Origin: Solirubrobacterales bacterium
GTDB taxonomy: Bacteria; Actinomycetota; Thermoleophilia; Solirubrobacterales; Solirubrobacteraceae
Length of the DNA stretch: 36,664 bases
Assembly: GCA_019241635.1 (NCBI GenBank)
Contig: JAFAWR010000007.1
Coordinates: 1-36,664 of the forward strand
Direction of reading: 5' to 3'
Shown here: positions 22,248 to 30,675 of the stretch, in pieces
Numbering within the stretch: position 1 is the first letter of the stretch
Layout: each line of letters starts with the position of its first letter
Notes under the pieces: model-generated
Databases searched by the model: none
What the model was told of the DNA's origin: nothing
The model's input: the letters and a program-made list of their open reading frames with translations, nothing else
Program-made: the position numbers and the translations under genes

Positions 22248-23126
22248 ATGGCTGTCAGCGTGCCGCTGGTGAGCAGTGGAGAGCTGGCCGCGCATCTGCG
22301 CGACGAAGCGGTGTTGGTGTGCGACTGCCGGTTTGCCGGCGATGCCGGGGGATCCCGCGCGCAGTACCTGAGCGGGCACGTCCCTGGCGCGATCCACGTC
22401 TACTGGCTGGATGACCTCTCGGCGACCGATACGGCCGTGACGACGTTTCTGCCGAACGCCGAGGAAGCGGCCGAGCGGCTCGGGCGGCTGGGGATCACCC
22501 AGGAGAAGACCGTGGTCGCCTACTCGGACGGCGGGAACCTGTATGCGTCGCGGCTGTGGCACGTACTGGCGCACTACGGCCACGAGCGGGTTGCGCTGCT
22601 CGATGGCGGGATCGAGAAATGGCAGGCCGAGGGGCGGCCGTTGGAGGCGGGGGCAGTGTCACCGGTCCCGGGCCGGTTCGAGCCGCGAGCGCCCGGTGGT
22701 AGGGGCGGGACCGGACCCGCGACCGGGATCGGCTCGGCGGAGATCTTCGCCCGCCTCGATGACCCGAGCATGCGGATCGTCGACGTGCGCGCCCCGGCCG
22801 AGTTCACTGGCGACGAGCGGCGCGCCGCCCGCGGCGGGCACATTCCCGGCGCGGTCCTGTGGCCTTGGGACGAGAACCTGCAAGCGGACGGCACGCTGCG
22901 CGATCCCGCGGAGATTCGGGCCAGGGCGCAGGCGGCGGGACTGTCCCCCGAGCACGAGCTCGTCACCTACTGCCAGGGCGGAGTCCGGGCCGCTCACGCG
23001 GCCCTGGCCCTGCGCGTCGCTGGGTACCCGCACGTGCGGATCTACGACGGCTCATGGGCGGACTGGGGCAACGACCCGGCGCTGCCGGTCCAAACCGTGC
23101 GCCACCTTGAACGAGCGCCGAGCTAG
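22248..23126 (+). CDS. Thiosulfate/3-mercaptopyruvate sulfurtransferase (tandem rhodanese)
   Basis: A 292-residue protein with two rhodanese domains. The N-terminal domain (about residues 8-135) has CDCRF and GHVPGAIHVYW, but its active loop reads YSDGGNLYASR and lacks Cys, so it is inactive as usual. The C-terminal domain (about 160-288) has the persulfide-forming Cys242 in TYCQGGVRAAH, preceded by RGGHIPGAVLWPWDENL. It transfers sulfane sulfur from thiosulfate or 3-mercaptopyruvate to acceptors such as cyanide or thiols; the loop CQGGVR is closer to thiosulfate-type enzymes. ATG 22248 is chosen because GGAGG (22238-22242) precedes it with 5-nt spacing; ATG 22236 lacks one. Confidence 0.93.
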   Translation: MAVSVPLVSSGELAAHLRDEAVLVCDCRFAGDAGGSRAQYLSGHVPGAIHVYWLDDLSATDTAVTTFLPNAEEAAERLGRLGITQEKTVVAYSDGGNLYASRLWHVLAHYGHERVALLDGGIEKWQAEGRPLEAGAVSPVPGRFEPRAPGGRGGTGPATGIGSAEIFARLDDPSMRIVDVRAPAEFTGDERRAARGGHIPGAVLWPWDENLQADGTLRDPAEIRARAQAAGLSPEHELVTYCQGGVRAAHAALALRVAGYPHVRIYDGSWADWGNDPALPVQTVRHLERAPS

Positions 23127-23184
23127 GTAGGTCGGGTCAGCGGGGGCATTTTCCGCCATTTGAACCGATCGTCTTCGGTGGCGA

Positions 23185-23215
23185 CGGATTCTGCCCCGGA
23201 GCGGGGCAACATCCG
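23185..23215. terminator. Bulged hairpin between convergent genes
   Basis: TGCCCC-GGAGC-GGGGCA (23192-23208) is flanked by CGGAT (23185-23189) and ATCCG (23211-23215), giving a longer stem with a small internal bulge. It lies in the 200-bp gap between the sulfurtransferase gene and the P-loop kinase gene and may terminate both. Confidence 0.45.
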
Positions 23216-23325
23216 GAATTAGCGGGCGCCCCCGGCTGGAATGATGGAAATTTCGTCCCGGGGGGTGGGGGCGGATCGAGGGGTTCCCCTGCGCGTGGCG
23301 CCGGTACACGATCGCGACCGCCAGG

Positions 23326-23808
23326 TCATCTCGCCACGCCGTTTGGCTCCAGGCCGAGCTCGGCGAGCTGGTCCACGACCTGGGCAAGCGGCTGCCTCGC
23401 GTCGATCTCGTGAGTGCAGCCTCGCCGCAGGAGCGGCTCGACCTCGGCCAGATGCTCAAGGATGAGCCGCCGATCCTCGGGGCTCTTGCCGTACGGGTTC
23501 GTCGTGCGGCTCTCGATCCGGTCCAACAGCACCTCCACCGGTGCGCTTAGGAGCACAACCGCATCGAACCGCGGGTAGAAACGGCCCTGGTTCGACACCG
23601 TCCCGGACACGTAAAGAGACGGACCGGTCTCGCGGGCGAGCAGCTCGGCGATGCGGTCCTCGTGCCAGACGTAGCCGTCGTCGTCGTCGGACCAGTAAGT
23701 CCAGCCCGGGTCGTCGGTATCCACGACCCGGAAGCCGAGCTCCTGCAGCTCGCTCAGCGCGCTGGACTTACCGGTTCCCGACATGCCGGTAACCAGGATT
23801 CGCCGCAC
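23326..23808 (-). CDS. P-loop NTP-binding kinase-like protein, 160 aa
   Basis: A 160-residue protein of the AAA_18/nucleoside-kinase-like type. It begins RRILVTGMSGTGKSSALSELQELGFRVVDTDD, with a Walker A (GMSGTGKS, about residues 8-15), and has VLLSAPVEVLLDRIESRTTNPYGKSPEDR, a lid-like Arg-rich segment typical of small-molecule kinases, then LRRGCTHEIDARQPLAQVVDQL. The substrate is unknown. GTG 23808 is taken because the P-loop strand begins there; the frame stays open upstream but overlaps the carbonic anhydrase gene. It is the last gene of a run of six on this strand, 14 bp after the carbonic anhydrase. Confidence 0.8.
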   Translation of the reverse strand: MRRILVTGMSGTGKSSALSELQELGFRVVDTDDPGWTYWSDDDDGYVWHEDRIAELLARETGPSLYVSGTVSNQGRFYPRFDAVVLLSAPVEVLLDRIESRTTNPYGKSPEDRRLILEHLAEVEPLLRRGCTHEIDARQPLAQVVDQLAELGLEPNGVAR

Positions 23809-23822
23809 CCCACGGCAGGCTT

Positions 23823-24446
23823 TCAGATCTGGGCGGGCTGCGCGCGGAGGACCGTGTCCACCCGGCCGCTCACCACGTCGTAGACGTGCCCGGACACCTC
23901 GACCCGCGCAGGGATCCCCGGCGCGGAGCGCAGCCGGTCGACGTCGATCGCCACCGTCGCCGCCGGGTCGACGACCGCCTGGTCGCGCAGCGCCGATTCC
24001 TCGGCTCCGATGCGCTCGGCGTATCGGCCTCGGAACGTGTCGTCGGCCAGCGCGCCGGCCCCACACTGGGTGTGGTGGATTACCGCCACCTCGAACAGGG
24101 GCCCGTCGGGCAGCACGGTCTCGGCGATCTGGGCGATGAAGGCCACGTTGTTGATGACCTCCGGTGTCACCCGGCCGCCGACATTGCGGACCACCATGGC
24201 GTCGCTGAGATCGAGGCCAAGGAAGTGAGCCGGGTCGACTCGGGGATCGAGGCAGGTGATCACGAACAGCCTCAGGTTCGGAAACACGACGGCACCCTCA
24301 TGCTCACCGGCAGCCGCGAAGGCTCGGTTGCGCGCGAGGGCCGACTCGAAGCCGCCCCCGCCGGGCTCGTCGGGGCTGACCAGGGCAAATCCGGACGCGC
24401 GTCCGATCGCCGGCTCGGCGGATGGTGTGGTTGGGTGGTCACTCAT
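23823..24446 (-). CDS. Beta-class carbonic anhydrase
   Basis: A 207-residue beta-carbonic anhydrase. The zinc ligands are Cys65 (in TCLDPRVD, which also supplies the Asp67-Arg69 dyad), His125 and Cys128 (in HHTQCGAG). The MVVRNVGGRVTPEVI segment matches the family. It hydrates CO2 reversibly to bicarbonate. The N-terminal 30 residues are a poorly conserved extension. ATG 24446 has AAGGAGA upstream. The gene lies 22 bp after the MMPL exporter and 14 bp before the kinase-like gene. Confidence 0.93.
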   Translation of the reverse strand: MSDHPTTPSAEPAIGRASGFALVSPDEPGGGGFESALARNRAFAAAGEHEGAVVFPNLRLFVITCLDPRVDPAHFLGLDLSDAMVVRNVGGRVTPEVINNVAFIAQIAETVLPDGPLFEVAVIHHTQCGAGALADDTFRGRYAERIGAEESALRDQAVVDPAATVAIDVDRLRSAPGIPARVEVSGHVYDVVSGRVDTVLRAQPAQI

Positions 24447-24468
24447 GGGTTCTCCTTACTGGGTTGTG

Positions 24469-26613
24469 TCACTCGGATGCTGCCGGGACTGCGAGGCCAT
24501 GCTCGCGCCACCCGACGCGTTCATAGAGGCGCCGGAGCGGTTTGGGCGCCCACCAGTTGGCGGCGCCCAGCAGCTCCATGAGCGACGGTACGAGCAGCGC
24601 GCGGACGATCGAGGCGTCGATCAACACGGCCAGCGCGGAGCCGAGCCCGAGCTCCTTGATGAACACGATCTGCGAGGTGGCGAACGCGCCGATCGCCACC
24701 GCGAATAGCAGCGCGGCCGCGGTGACGATCCGGCCCGTGCGCTCGAGTCCGATCGCGACCGCCTCGGAGTTCGGCGCCCCGGCGTCCCGCGCCTCCTTGA
24801 TCCGCGAGAGCAGGAACACCCCGTAGTCGGTGGATAGGCCGAACGCGATCGCGAACAGGAGGATCGGCTGGGTCGCGTCGAGGGCTCCAGCCCCGTGGTA
24901 GCCGAGGAGTCCCTGGAGATTGCCGTGCTGGAAGACCAGCACCAGGATCCCGAACACGGCGCTCAGGTTGAGGGCGTTCATCAGCACCGCCTTGATCGGC
25001 AAGACCACCGATCCGGTGAGCAGGAAGAGGATGATCAGGGTTGCGGCGACCACGACCCCGAGCACGGCCGGAAGGTGATCGCCGAGACTCTGCTCGAGGT
25101 CGACGAATGATGCGGTCTGCCCGGCGACGCCGATGTAGAACGGCTCGTCGAGGCGGCGAACGTCCTTCACCAGTTGCTGAGTGACGCTGGTCAGCGGCCC
25201 GTCCACGGGCGCGACGGCCAGCAGCGAAGAGTCTGCACCGGCGCGTTGCGCCGGGGCGACCGCCGAGACGTCGGGCATCGCCCGGAGACGGTCGGCGAGC
25301 GCCCGAACCTGTGGTGAGCCGGCCGGCGCGCCGGCGACGACCTCGAGCGGTGCGGTCCGGTTGGGCGGGAAGGCCTGGCCGAGGATGTCGTTGACCTGAC
25401 GGGAGCTCGCGTTCGACGGCAGCACGCCGGCGTCGGCCGAGATGAACTTGATGCCGGCGAACGGGATCCCCAGGGCGATCAGGAACGCGGCGCTGGCCAC
25501 CGCGATCGGGGCGGCCCGACGCATCACCAGGCGCGAGAGCCGATACCACACGCCACGCTCGTCGGGTCGGGCCTCGCGGTCGGCGGCCCGGGCCAGCCAC
25601 CTCGGCGCGAGCGCGTTGACCCGGGGGCCGAGGACGGCGAGGAGCGCCGGGAGCACGATCAACGCGAGACTTGCCGCGAGCAGTGCCACGAGCGCGCCGG
25701 CGATCCCCATCGAGTACAGGAACCGTTGGGGGAAGATGGTCAGCGAGGCGACGGCGGCGGCGATGGTCAGCGAGCTGAAGGCGATCGTGCGCCCCGCGGT
25801 CTGGAGCGTACGCCGCAGCGCCTCCACCCCGAAGCCCGAGACCGCCGCCTCCTCGCGATACCGAGAAACCATGAACAGGCTGTAGTCGATCGCGAGCCCC
25901 AGCCGGAGCCCGGTGACCAGGTTGAGCGCGAACACCGAGATGTCGGCGAAGCTCGCCAGCACGCGGAGCGCGAAGAACGTCGCCACGATCGCCAGTCCGC
26001 CCAGCAGCGGCGGGAGCAGGGACGCCACGAGCGAGCGGAAGAAGAGCAGCGAGAGCAGGAAGATGAACGGGAAGGCGAGCAGCTCCGCGTGGGCGAGGTC
26101 GTGACCCACCTGCGAGTTGACCTGGGCGTTGGCGACCGCCTCGCCGCCGAGCTTGACGTCCGGCTGCGCGGAGAAGTCGCGCTCGATCTGCTGCGCCACG
26201 TCCTGGAGCGCCTTGTCGGACAGCGGCTTGAAATTGGCGAGCACGTACGTCGAGCGTCCGTCGCGCGAGACCATCGCCGGGTCGCGCGTGTCGTAATAAT
26301 CGACCACCTGAGCCACGTCCGGCTGCGCGCGCAGTTGCGCCGCGACCTGGCTGACGCGCACGCTCGCGGCTGCGCGTCTAACCCCGTCCGTGTGGACCAG
26401 TGCCACGACGCCGGCGTCGATCTGCCGGCCGGCGGCATGCTCGAACCGGTTGGTGGCCTTGACGCTCTGGGTCGCGGGATCGTCGGCCCCATACGGGCTC
26501 AGATGGCTCGACACGCCCGCGCCCAGCACGCCGGCGATCACCGCCCCGATCACCGCGGTCAGCAATACGCGGCGCCCGTTGGAGTGCAGGAAGGTTGCCA
26601 GTCTGAAGAGCAT
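24469..26613 (-). CDS. MMPL/RND family transporter, 714 aa
   Basis: A 714-residue transporter of the MMPL type. The N-terminal helix (VLLTAVIGAVIAGVLGAGV), an external domain (about residues 40-180), helices 2-6 (LAFPFIFLLSLLFFRSL..., with GLRLGLAIDYSLFMVSRYREE, carrying the proton-relay Asp-Tyr pair), a second external domain (about 385-505) and the last helices (GLSTDYGVFLLSRIKEARDAGA, again DY) give the two-fold repeat of RND proteins. It probably exports lipids or hydrophobic compounds with proton motive force. AAGGAGT lies 6 nt before ATG 26613. Operon neighbours are a zinc ribbon gene (28 bp before) and carbonic anhydrase. Confidence 0.93.
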   Translation of the reverse strand: MLFRLATFLHSNGRRVLLTAVIGAVIAGVLGAGVSSHLSPYGADDPATQSVKATNRFEHAAGRQIDAGVVALVHTDGVRRAAASVRVSQVAAQLRAQPDVAQVVDYYDTRDPAMVSRDGRSTYVLANFKPLSDKALQDVAQQIERDFSAQPDVKLGGEAVANAQVNSQVGHDLAHAELLAFPFIFLLSLLFFRSLVASLLPPLLGGLAIVATFFALRVLASFADISVFALNLVTGLRLGLAIDYSLFMVSRYREEAAVSGFGVEALRRTLQTAGRTIAFSSLTIAAAVASLTIFPQRFLYSMGIAGALVALLAASLALIVLPALLAVLGPRVNALAPRWLARAADREARPDERGVWYRLSRLVMRRAAPIAVASAAFLIALGIPFAGIKFISADAGVLPSNASSRQVNDILGQAFPPNRTAPLEVVAGAPAGSPQVRALADRLRAMPDVSAVAPAQRAGADSSLLAVAPVDGPLTSVTQQLVKDVRRLDEPFYIGVAGQTASFVDLEQSLGDHLPAVLGVVVAATLIILFLLTGSVVLPIKAVLMNALNLSAVFGILVLVFQHGNLQGLLGYHGAGALDATQPILLFAIAFGLSTDYGVFLLSRIKEARDAGAPNSEAVAIGLERTGRIVTAAALLFAVAIGAFATSQIVFIKELGLGSALAVLIDASIVRALLVPSLMELLGAANWWAPKPLRRLYERVGWREHGLAVPAASE

Positions 26614-26641
26614 GTGGTGACTCCTTCGTCAGCCGCGGCCG

Positions 26642-26845
26642 TCATGCACCCGCGGGCTGGGTGTCAAGTGACACCTTCGCTCCGCATTCCGGGCAGTGGT
26701 ACGGGCGGAGCGCCGCAAGTCCGCGCGCCGGACCCGTGATCAGGAACGGGAACTTGGTTTTCGGTAGTGACTTCACCGCCAGCACCTGCCCGTGCGCGGG
26801 GCACGTTCCTCGACGGGTTCGCGTCTCGTTTTCGATCATGGCCAT
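26642..26845 (-). CDS. Small zinc-ribbon-like protein, 67 aa
   Basis: A 67-residue protein with two metal-ligand knuckles: CPAH near residues 15-18 and CPEC near 51-54 in PYHCPECGAKVSL. Between them is a basic, hydrophobic stretch (VKSLPKTKFPFLITGPARGL). It looks like a compact zinc ribbon. Its partner or target is not evident. AAGGAGA lies 6 nt before ATG 26845. The gene sits between the ABC-2 permease and the MMPL exporter, on the same strand. Confidence 0.65.
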   Translation of the reverse strand: MAMIENETRTRRGTCPAHGQVLAVKSLPKTKFPFLITGPARGLAALRPYHCPECGAKVSLDTQPAGA

Positions 26846-26906
26846 CGTATGTCTCCTTCGTGCGGGGTTTCAGTCGGTGAGGGGCTGTGGGCACCAAATG
26901 CGCTGG

Positions 26907-27671
26907 TCATGCGCTGACCGCGGCCGGGGTCCAGCGAAAGCGCCGGAGCGCGGCGATCAGACCGGCCACGCCCCACGCCACGACGATGGCCAGGTCGGCC
27001 CAGGCGACGCCGTGGGTGCCCGGGTGAAAGCCGCGGCCCAACGCGGCGACCAGGTGCTGGAGCGGGAACGCTTCGGCGACGTGACGCAGAGCACTGGGCA
27101 GCCCGACGGGCGGGACGTAGACGCCGGAGATGAACGACAGCGGGAGCGTCAGCGCCAGCACCGCGGGCTGCGCAGCATCGGCCGACCCGATCGCTGTCGA
27201 GACGGCGTAACCCAGGCAGGCGAACATGAGCGAGCCGACCGCCACGCTCAAGGCCAGCGGTCCGAGCGCGCCTGGGGCGACGTGCACCCCATACGCCGCC
27301 GCCCCGATCGCGATGACGATCGCCGTGACGGTCGCCGACACGACCACCGCGGTCAGCGCCCGTCCCGCGATGATCACCACGGCCGGCGCCGGGGTCGCGC
27401 GGCGGCGCTTCAGTACCCCGAGCTCGCGCTGCGCGGTGATGGCAATGACCAGGTTCGAGAACGAGGCCGTGAGCACCGCGAGGGCGGCGATCCCCGGCAC
27501 GTAGTAAGTCGAGGCCTTGACGTGCTGAGGCCCCACGTGCTGGTTGCCGAACACGCTGGTGAAGATGACCAGGAAGATCAGCGGCAGCAGCACCGTGAAG
27601 AAGCGAGCCTGGCGGTTGCGGGCAAACGTCACCAGGTCGTACCGGGTCTGATGCAGGACGAGGCGGATCAT
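26907..27671 (-). CDS. ABC-2 type transporter permease
   Basis: A 254-residue permease with about six membrane helices, including [57 protein letters not shown] (the conserved cytoplasmic [11 protein letters not shown] element) and [19 protein letters not shown]. It belongs to the drug/polyketide exporter class (daunorubicin-type DrrB). AGGAGGG precedes ATG 27671. It follows the ATPase gene by 9 bp. The ATPase partner is frameshifted, so the permease may be orphaned if the frameshifts are real. Confidence 0.9.
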   Translation of the reverse strand: MIRLVLHQTRYDLVTFARNRQARFFTVLLPLIFLVIFTSVFGNQHVGPQHVKASTYYVPGIAALAVLTASFSNLVIAITAQRELGVLKRRRATPAPAVVIIAGRALTAVVVSATVTAIVIAIGAAAYGVHVAPGALGPLALSVAVGSLMFACLGYAVSTAIGSADAAQPAVLALTLPLSFISGVYVPPVGLPSALRHVAEAFPLQHLVAALGRGFHPGTHGVAWADLAIVVAWGVAGLIAALRRFRWTPAAVSA

Positions 27672-27680
27672 CGAGCCCTC

Positions 27681-28637
27681 CTAGGCGTCGGCGGTGAGGT
27701 GGAGGTAAACGTCCTCGAGCGTCGGGCGGCGGAGCTGAAGGTCCGGCAGCGGTTGCTCGTGTTCGAGCGCCCAGCGGGTGAGCGAGAACATCGCCGCCAC
27801 CGGGTCCTCGCAGTTGATCCGCGCCCTCCGGCTCTCGTCGATGCCAACCGCGCCGAGGGCCCCGGCAGCTCGTCGGCGCGAACGCCGCGCGGGATCGTGA
27901 AGGTGATCTCGGCGGTCGTGAGGCTTCGCCCGGCCAGCGCGCGGGGAGTGCCCTCGGCGACGATCCGGCCTTCGGCGATCACGGCGATTCGGTCGGCGAG
28001 CCGCTCGGCCTCCTCCATGTAGTGAGTGGTCAGCACGATCGTTGTACCGCCGGACCGAAGCGCTTCGACGAGGTCCCACATCGCTCGCCGGGCGGCGGGG
28101 TCGAAGCCGGTTGTGGGCTCGTCGAGGAAGAGCAGCTCGGGGTCGCCGATCAAGGCCAGCGCCACGTCGAGTTTGCGCCGCTGACCACGACAGTCGCTCG
28201 CAGCGGCGCGGTGCCAGATCGGCGAGGCCGACCTCGACGAGCGTGTCGTCGACGGGACGCGGATTGGCGTAGTAGCCGGCGTACAGCGACAGGCACTCGC
28301 GAACCGTGAGCTCGGGCTCGGGGAGGGTGTCCTGCAACACCATCCCGAGCCGTTCGCGCCAGGCCCGGTCGCCCTGCTCGGGATCGACGCCGAGCACCTC
28401 GACCTCGCCGCCCGAGCGCGTGCGGAACCCCTCGAGAATCTCGAGCGTCGTCGTCTTGCCGGCTCCGTTAGGACCGAGGAGAGCGAAGATCTCCCCGCGC
28501 GTGATCTCGAGGTCGATACCCCGTACCGCCTCGACGTCGCCATAGCTGCGCCGCAGCCCGCGGACCGAGACCGCCGTCCGGGTCGGAGGACCGGCGAAGA
28601 GCCAATCACCGGTTGGGTGGGTGGGTGCTGTGAGCAT
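27681..28637 (-). pseudogene. ABC-2 transporter ATPase with two compensating frameshifts
   Basis: The gene starts at ATG 28637 ([16 protein letters not shown]) and has Walker [10 protein letters not shown] (about residues 55-63) and the Q-loop [10 protein letters not shown] in frame. At 28187/28188 the signature should read [17 protein letters not shown], but two bases are missing after the Ser codon, so the correct reading moves to another frame ([28 protein letters not shown]). At 27860-27863 one G is missing from a G run, moving it back to the first frame for [22 protein letters not shown] to the end. Read literally, the first frame stays open but about 110 residues, including Walker B and the H-loop, are scrambled. 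Either two sequencing errors or a decayed gene. Confidence 0.8.
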
Positions 28638-28816
28638 GGCGGCAAACCTAGGCTTCGCTCGCCGCGCTGTCATCGGCGCCCGGATCGATCTTGCCGGCGC
28701 GCCGGCTCTCGTTTGGCGGGCTGACTCGACTCCGCCCCGGGGGTGGAGATGGCCGCGGCCCGAGATCTCCACCCCGGCGCCGATGACACGGCGCGCCCGC
28801 GGACTACATTTCGCCC
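28638..28816. promoter_or_regulatory. Divergent leaderless promoter region with paired inverted repeats
   Basis: Minus strand: ATGACA (28668-28673), 17-bp spacer, TAGGTT (28645-28650), 7 nt, ATG 28637. Plus strand: ATGACA (28783-28788), 16-bp spacer, TACATT (28805-28810), 6 nt, ATG 28817. Each -35 is part of an identical 13-bp arm GGCGCCGATGACA (reverse copy at 28668-28680, forward copy at 28776-28788). Between them lie a 14-bp palindrome (28693-28706) and an 11-bp inverted repeat GGGGTGGAGAT/ATCTCCACCCC (28740-28750 and 28765-28775). Confidence 0.6.
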
Positions 28817-29992
28817 ATGGCCGAAGAGGCCGCCTCTGACACCGGACCGATCGACCAGTCATTGCCCGCCCTGCGACGGGCGTGGCTACTTGCGCCTGGC
28901 GTCGTCGCGGTCGCGGTCGTGTTGGCCTTCACGCAGCATCCGGCGCCCTCGCTGGCCGGCTCGGGACTCGGTGTGTCGCTGTCGCTCGCGGTGCTCATCG
29001 CCGCGACCGCGACCCTGGTTTGGCGCGCCGAGCTGGCGGTCTGCGCGGTCGCGCTGCTTGGGCTGATCGCTGCCTCGGCCTGCCTCGTCTGGCTGCAACC
29101 CAACGGCGCGGCGGAGGCCGGCTTCTTCGTGGCCGTGGCGGTCGCCGGCATCCGCCTGCCTGCCATACCGTCGATCGTCGTGCTCGCGCTGGCCGCCGCG
29201 GCAACCGTGCCCCCGGCCGTGCATGCGGATCACTCGGTTGGCAAGTTCGTGGGCACCGAACTTGGGATCGTCGCCTTCTATCTCGTCGCGCGCTTCGCGC
29301 GCAGCGCCGCCGAGGCGCACGAGCAGGCGACGCGTCTCCTCGCCGAACTTCAGGCGAGCCGTCACGCCGAAGCCGAGGCCGCGATGCTCCGCGAGCGCAG
29401 CCGGCTCGCCCGTGACATGCACGATGTCCTGGCCCACTCGCTCTCCGGACTGATGCTGCAACTCGAAGGCGCACGGATGCTGTCGACCCAGGCGGACCCG
29501 GACGGGCAGCTGCCCCCCGCGCTGGACCGCGCCCACCACCTCGCCCGGGCGGGCCTCGACGAGGCCCGTCGAGCGATCGCCGCCCTGCGCGACGAGCACC
29601 TGCCCGGGCCCGGCCGCCTCGAGCAGCTGGCGGCGGACTTCGAACAGGATTCGCACGTCCACACCTCTCTGAACGTCTCCGGCCCGGCCCGCGAGCTCGA
29701 CAGCGAGGCCTCGCTGACCCTGTATCGAGTCGCCCAGGAGGCGCTGACCAACATCCGCAAACACGCGAGGCCCGATCGCGTCGAGGTCTCACTCAGCTAC
29801 GACCCCGACGGCACCCGCCTGATGGTCCGCGACCACGCGCGAGCCGCCACCGTGACCGAGTCCCCGCCCCGGTGGGATGGTGGCGGATACGGGCTGACTG
29901 GGATGCGCGAGCGCGCCGAGCTGCTCGGGGGTTCGCTCAGCGCCGACCGCACGCCGGATGGATTCCGCGTCGAGCTGTGGATTCCGGCGTGA
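28817..29992 (+). CDS. Sensor histidine kinase, NarL/DesK family
   Basis: A 391-residue kinase. Five or six membrane helices occupy about residues 15-165 (LLAPGVVAVAVVLAFTQHP, GVSLSLAVLIAATATLVW, VCAVALLGLIAASACLVWL, FFVAVAVAGIRLP). The dimerisation helix SRLARDMHDVLAHSLSGLMLQLEG carries His202. The HATPase domain includes YRVAQEALTNIRKHA (N-box) and GYGLTGMRERAELLGG (G2); the G1 Asp-Gly region is degenerate (VRDHARAATV). Its GTGA overlap couples it to the response regulator. The gene is divergent from the ABC-2 exporter operon, which it probably controls. Confidence 0.93.
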   Translation: MAEEAASDTGPIDQSLPALRRAWLLAPGVVAVAVVLAFTQHPAPSLAGSGLGVSLSLAVLIAATATLVWRAELAVCAVALLGLIAASACLVWLQPNGAAEAGFFVAVAVAGIRLPAIPSIVVLALAAAATVPPAVHADHSVGKFVGTELGIVAFYLVARFARSAAEAHEQATRLLAELQASRHAEAEAAMLRERSRLARDMHDVLAHSLSGLMLQLEGARMLSTQADPDGQLPPALDRAHHLARAGLDEARRAIAALRDEHLPGPGRLEQLAADFEQDSHVHTSLNVSGPARELDSEASLTLYRVAQEALTNIRKHARPDRVEVSLSYDPDGTRLMVRDHARAATVTESPPRWDGGGYGLTGMRERAELLGGSLSADRTPDGFRVELWIPA

Positions 29993-30675
29993 GCGGCGAG
30001 CGGACCACCGTGCTGATCGCCGACGACCAGCGCGTCGTGCGCGAAGGACTGACGATGGTGCTCGGCCTGATGCCCGGGGTCGAGATCGTGGGCAGCGCCC
30101 GCGACGGCGAGGAGGCGATCGCGCTCGTGGAGCAGCTGCAGCCCGACGTGGTGCTGATGGACCTGCGCATGCCCCGGTGTGACGGCGTCGAAGCCACCCG
30201 CCGCCTCACCCTGAGCGGCGCGGCGACAAAGGTCGTCGTGCTCACCACCTACGCCGACGATCACAGCGTCATCCAGGCGTTGCGCGCGGGGGCGTGCGGC
30301 TTCCTGACCAAGGACGCGGGCAGCCCGGAGATCGGAGCCGCCCTGGAAGCCGCCAAGCGTGGCGAGTCCGCGATCGACCCCGCGGTCCAGCACCACCTGG
30401 TCAAGGCGATCGCCCGGACGGCTCCACTGCAGTGGTCGCCGCCCGATCAGGCCCAGCTGCCCGATGGTCTCACGCCCCGCGAAGCCGCCGTGCTTGCCCT
30501 GATCGCCGAGGGGCTCTCCAACGCCGAGATCGCCGAGCGCCTCACGGTCACCGAAACCACGGTCAAGAGCCACATCAATCACCTGTACGGCAAGACCGGC
30601 GCGCGCGATCGCGCCCAGGCGGTCGCCTACGCCTACCGCCACGGCCTGGCGCCGGGATCTCAGGAGCCCCGCTAG
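29989..30675 (+). CDS. Response regulator, NarL/LuxR family
   Basis: A 228-residue response regulator. The receiver domain has ADDQ near residues 11-14, the phospho-acceptor Asp58 in VVLMDLRMPR, and LTTYAD and FLTKDAG for the switch Thr and Lys. The C-terminal LuxR-type domain reads LTPREAAVLALIAEGLSNAEIAERLTVTETTVKSHINHLYGKTGARDRAQAVAYAY. The start is GTG 29989, overlapping the kinase stop. Its stop TAG shares the palindrome CTAG with the stop of the convergent SGNH hydrolase gene. Confidence 0.95.
   Translation: MSGERTTVLIADDQRVVREGLTMVLGLMPGVEIVGSARDGEEAIALVEQLQPDVVLMDLRMPRCDGVEATRRLTLSGAATKVVVLTTYADDHSVIQALRAGACGFLTKDAGSPEIGAALEAAKRGESAIDPAVQHHLVKAIARTAPLQWSPPDQAQLPDGLTPREAAVLALIAEGLSNAEIAERLTVTETTVKSHINHLYGKTGARDRAQAVAYAYRHGLAPGSQEPR

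Noticed and set aside
25726-26739. Plus-strand frame opposite the MMPL gene
   Set aside because: It is a Glu/Arg/Gln-rich shadow of the MMPL reading frame and has no recognisable motif.
26661-28022. Plus-strand frame of about 450 residues opposite the ABC-2 genes
   Set aside because: It is highly charged low-complexity sequence antisense to the permease, zinc ribbon and ATPase; no domain or ribosome binding site.
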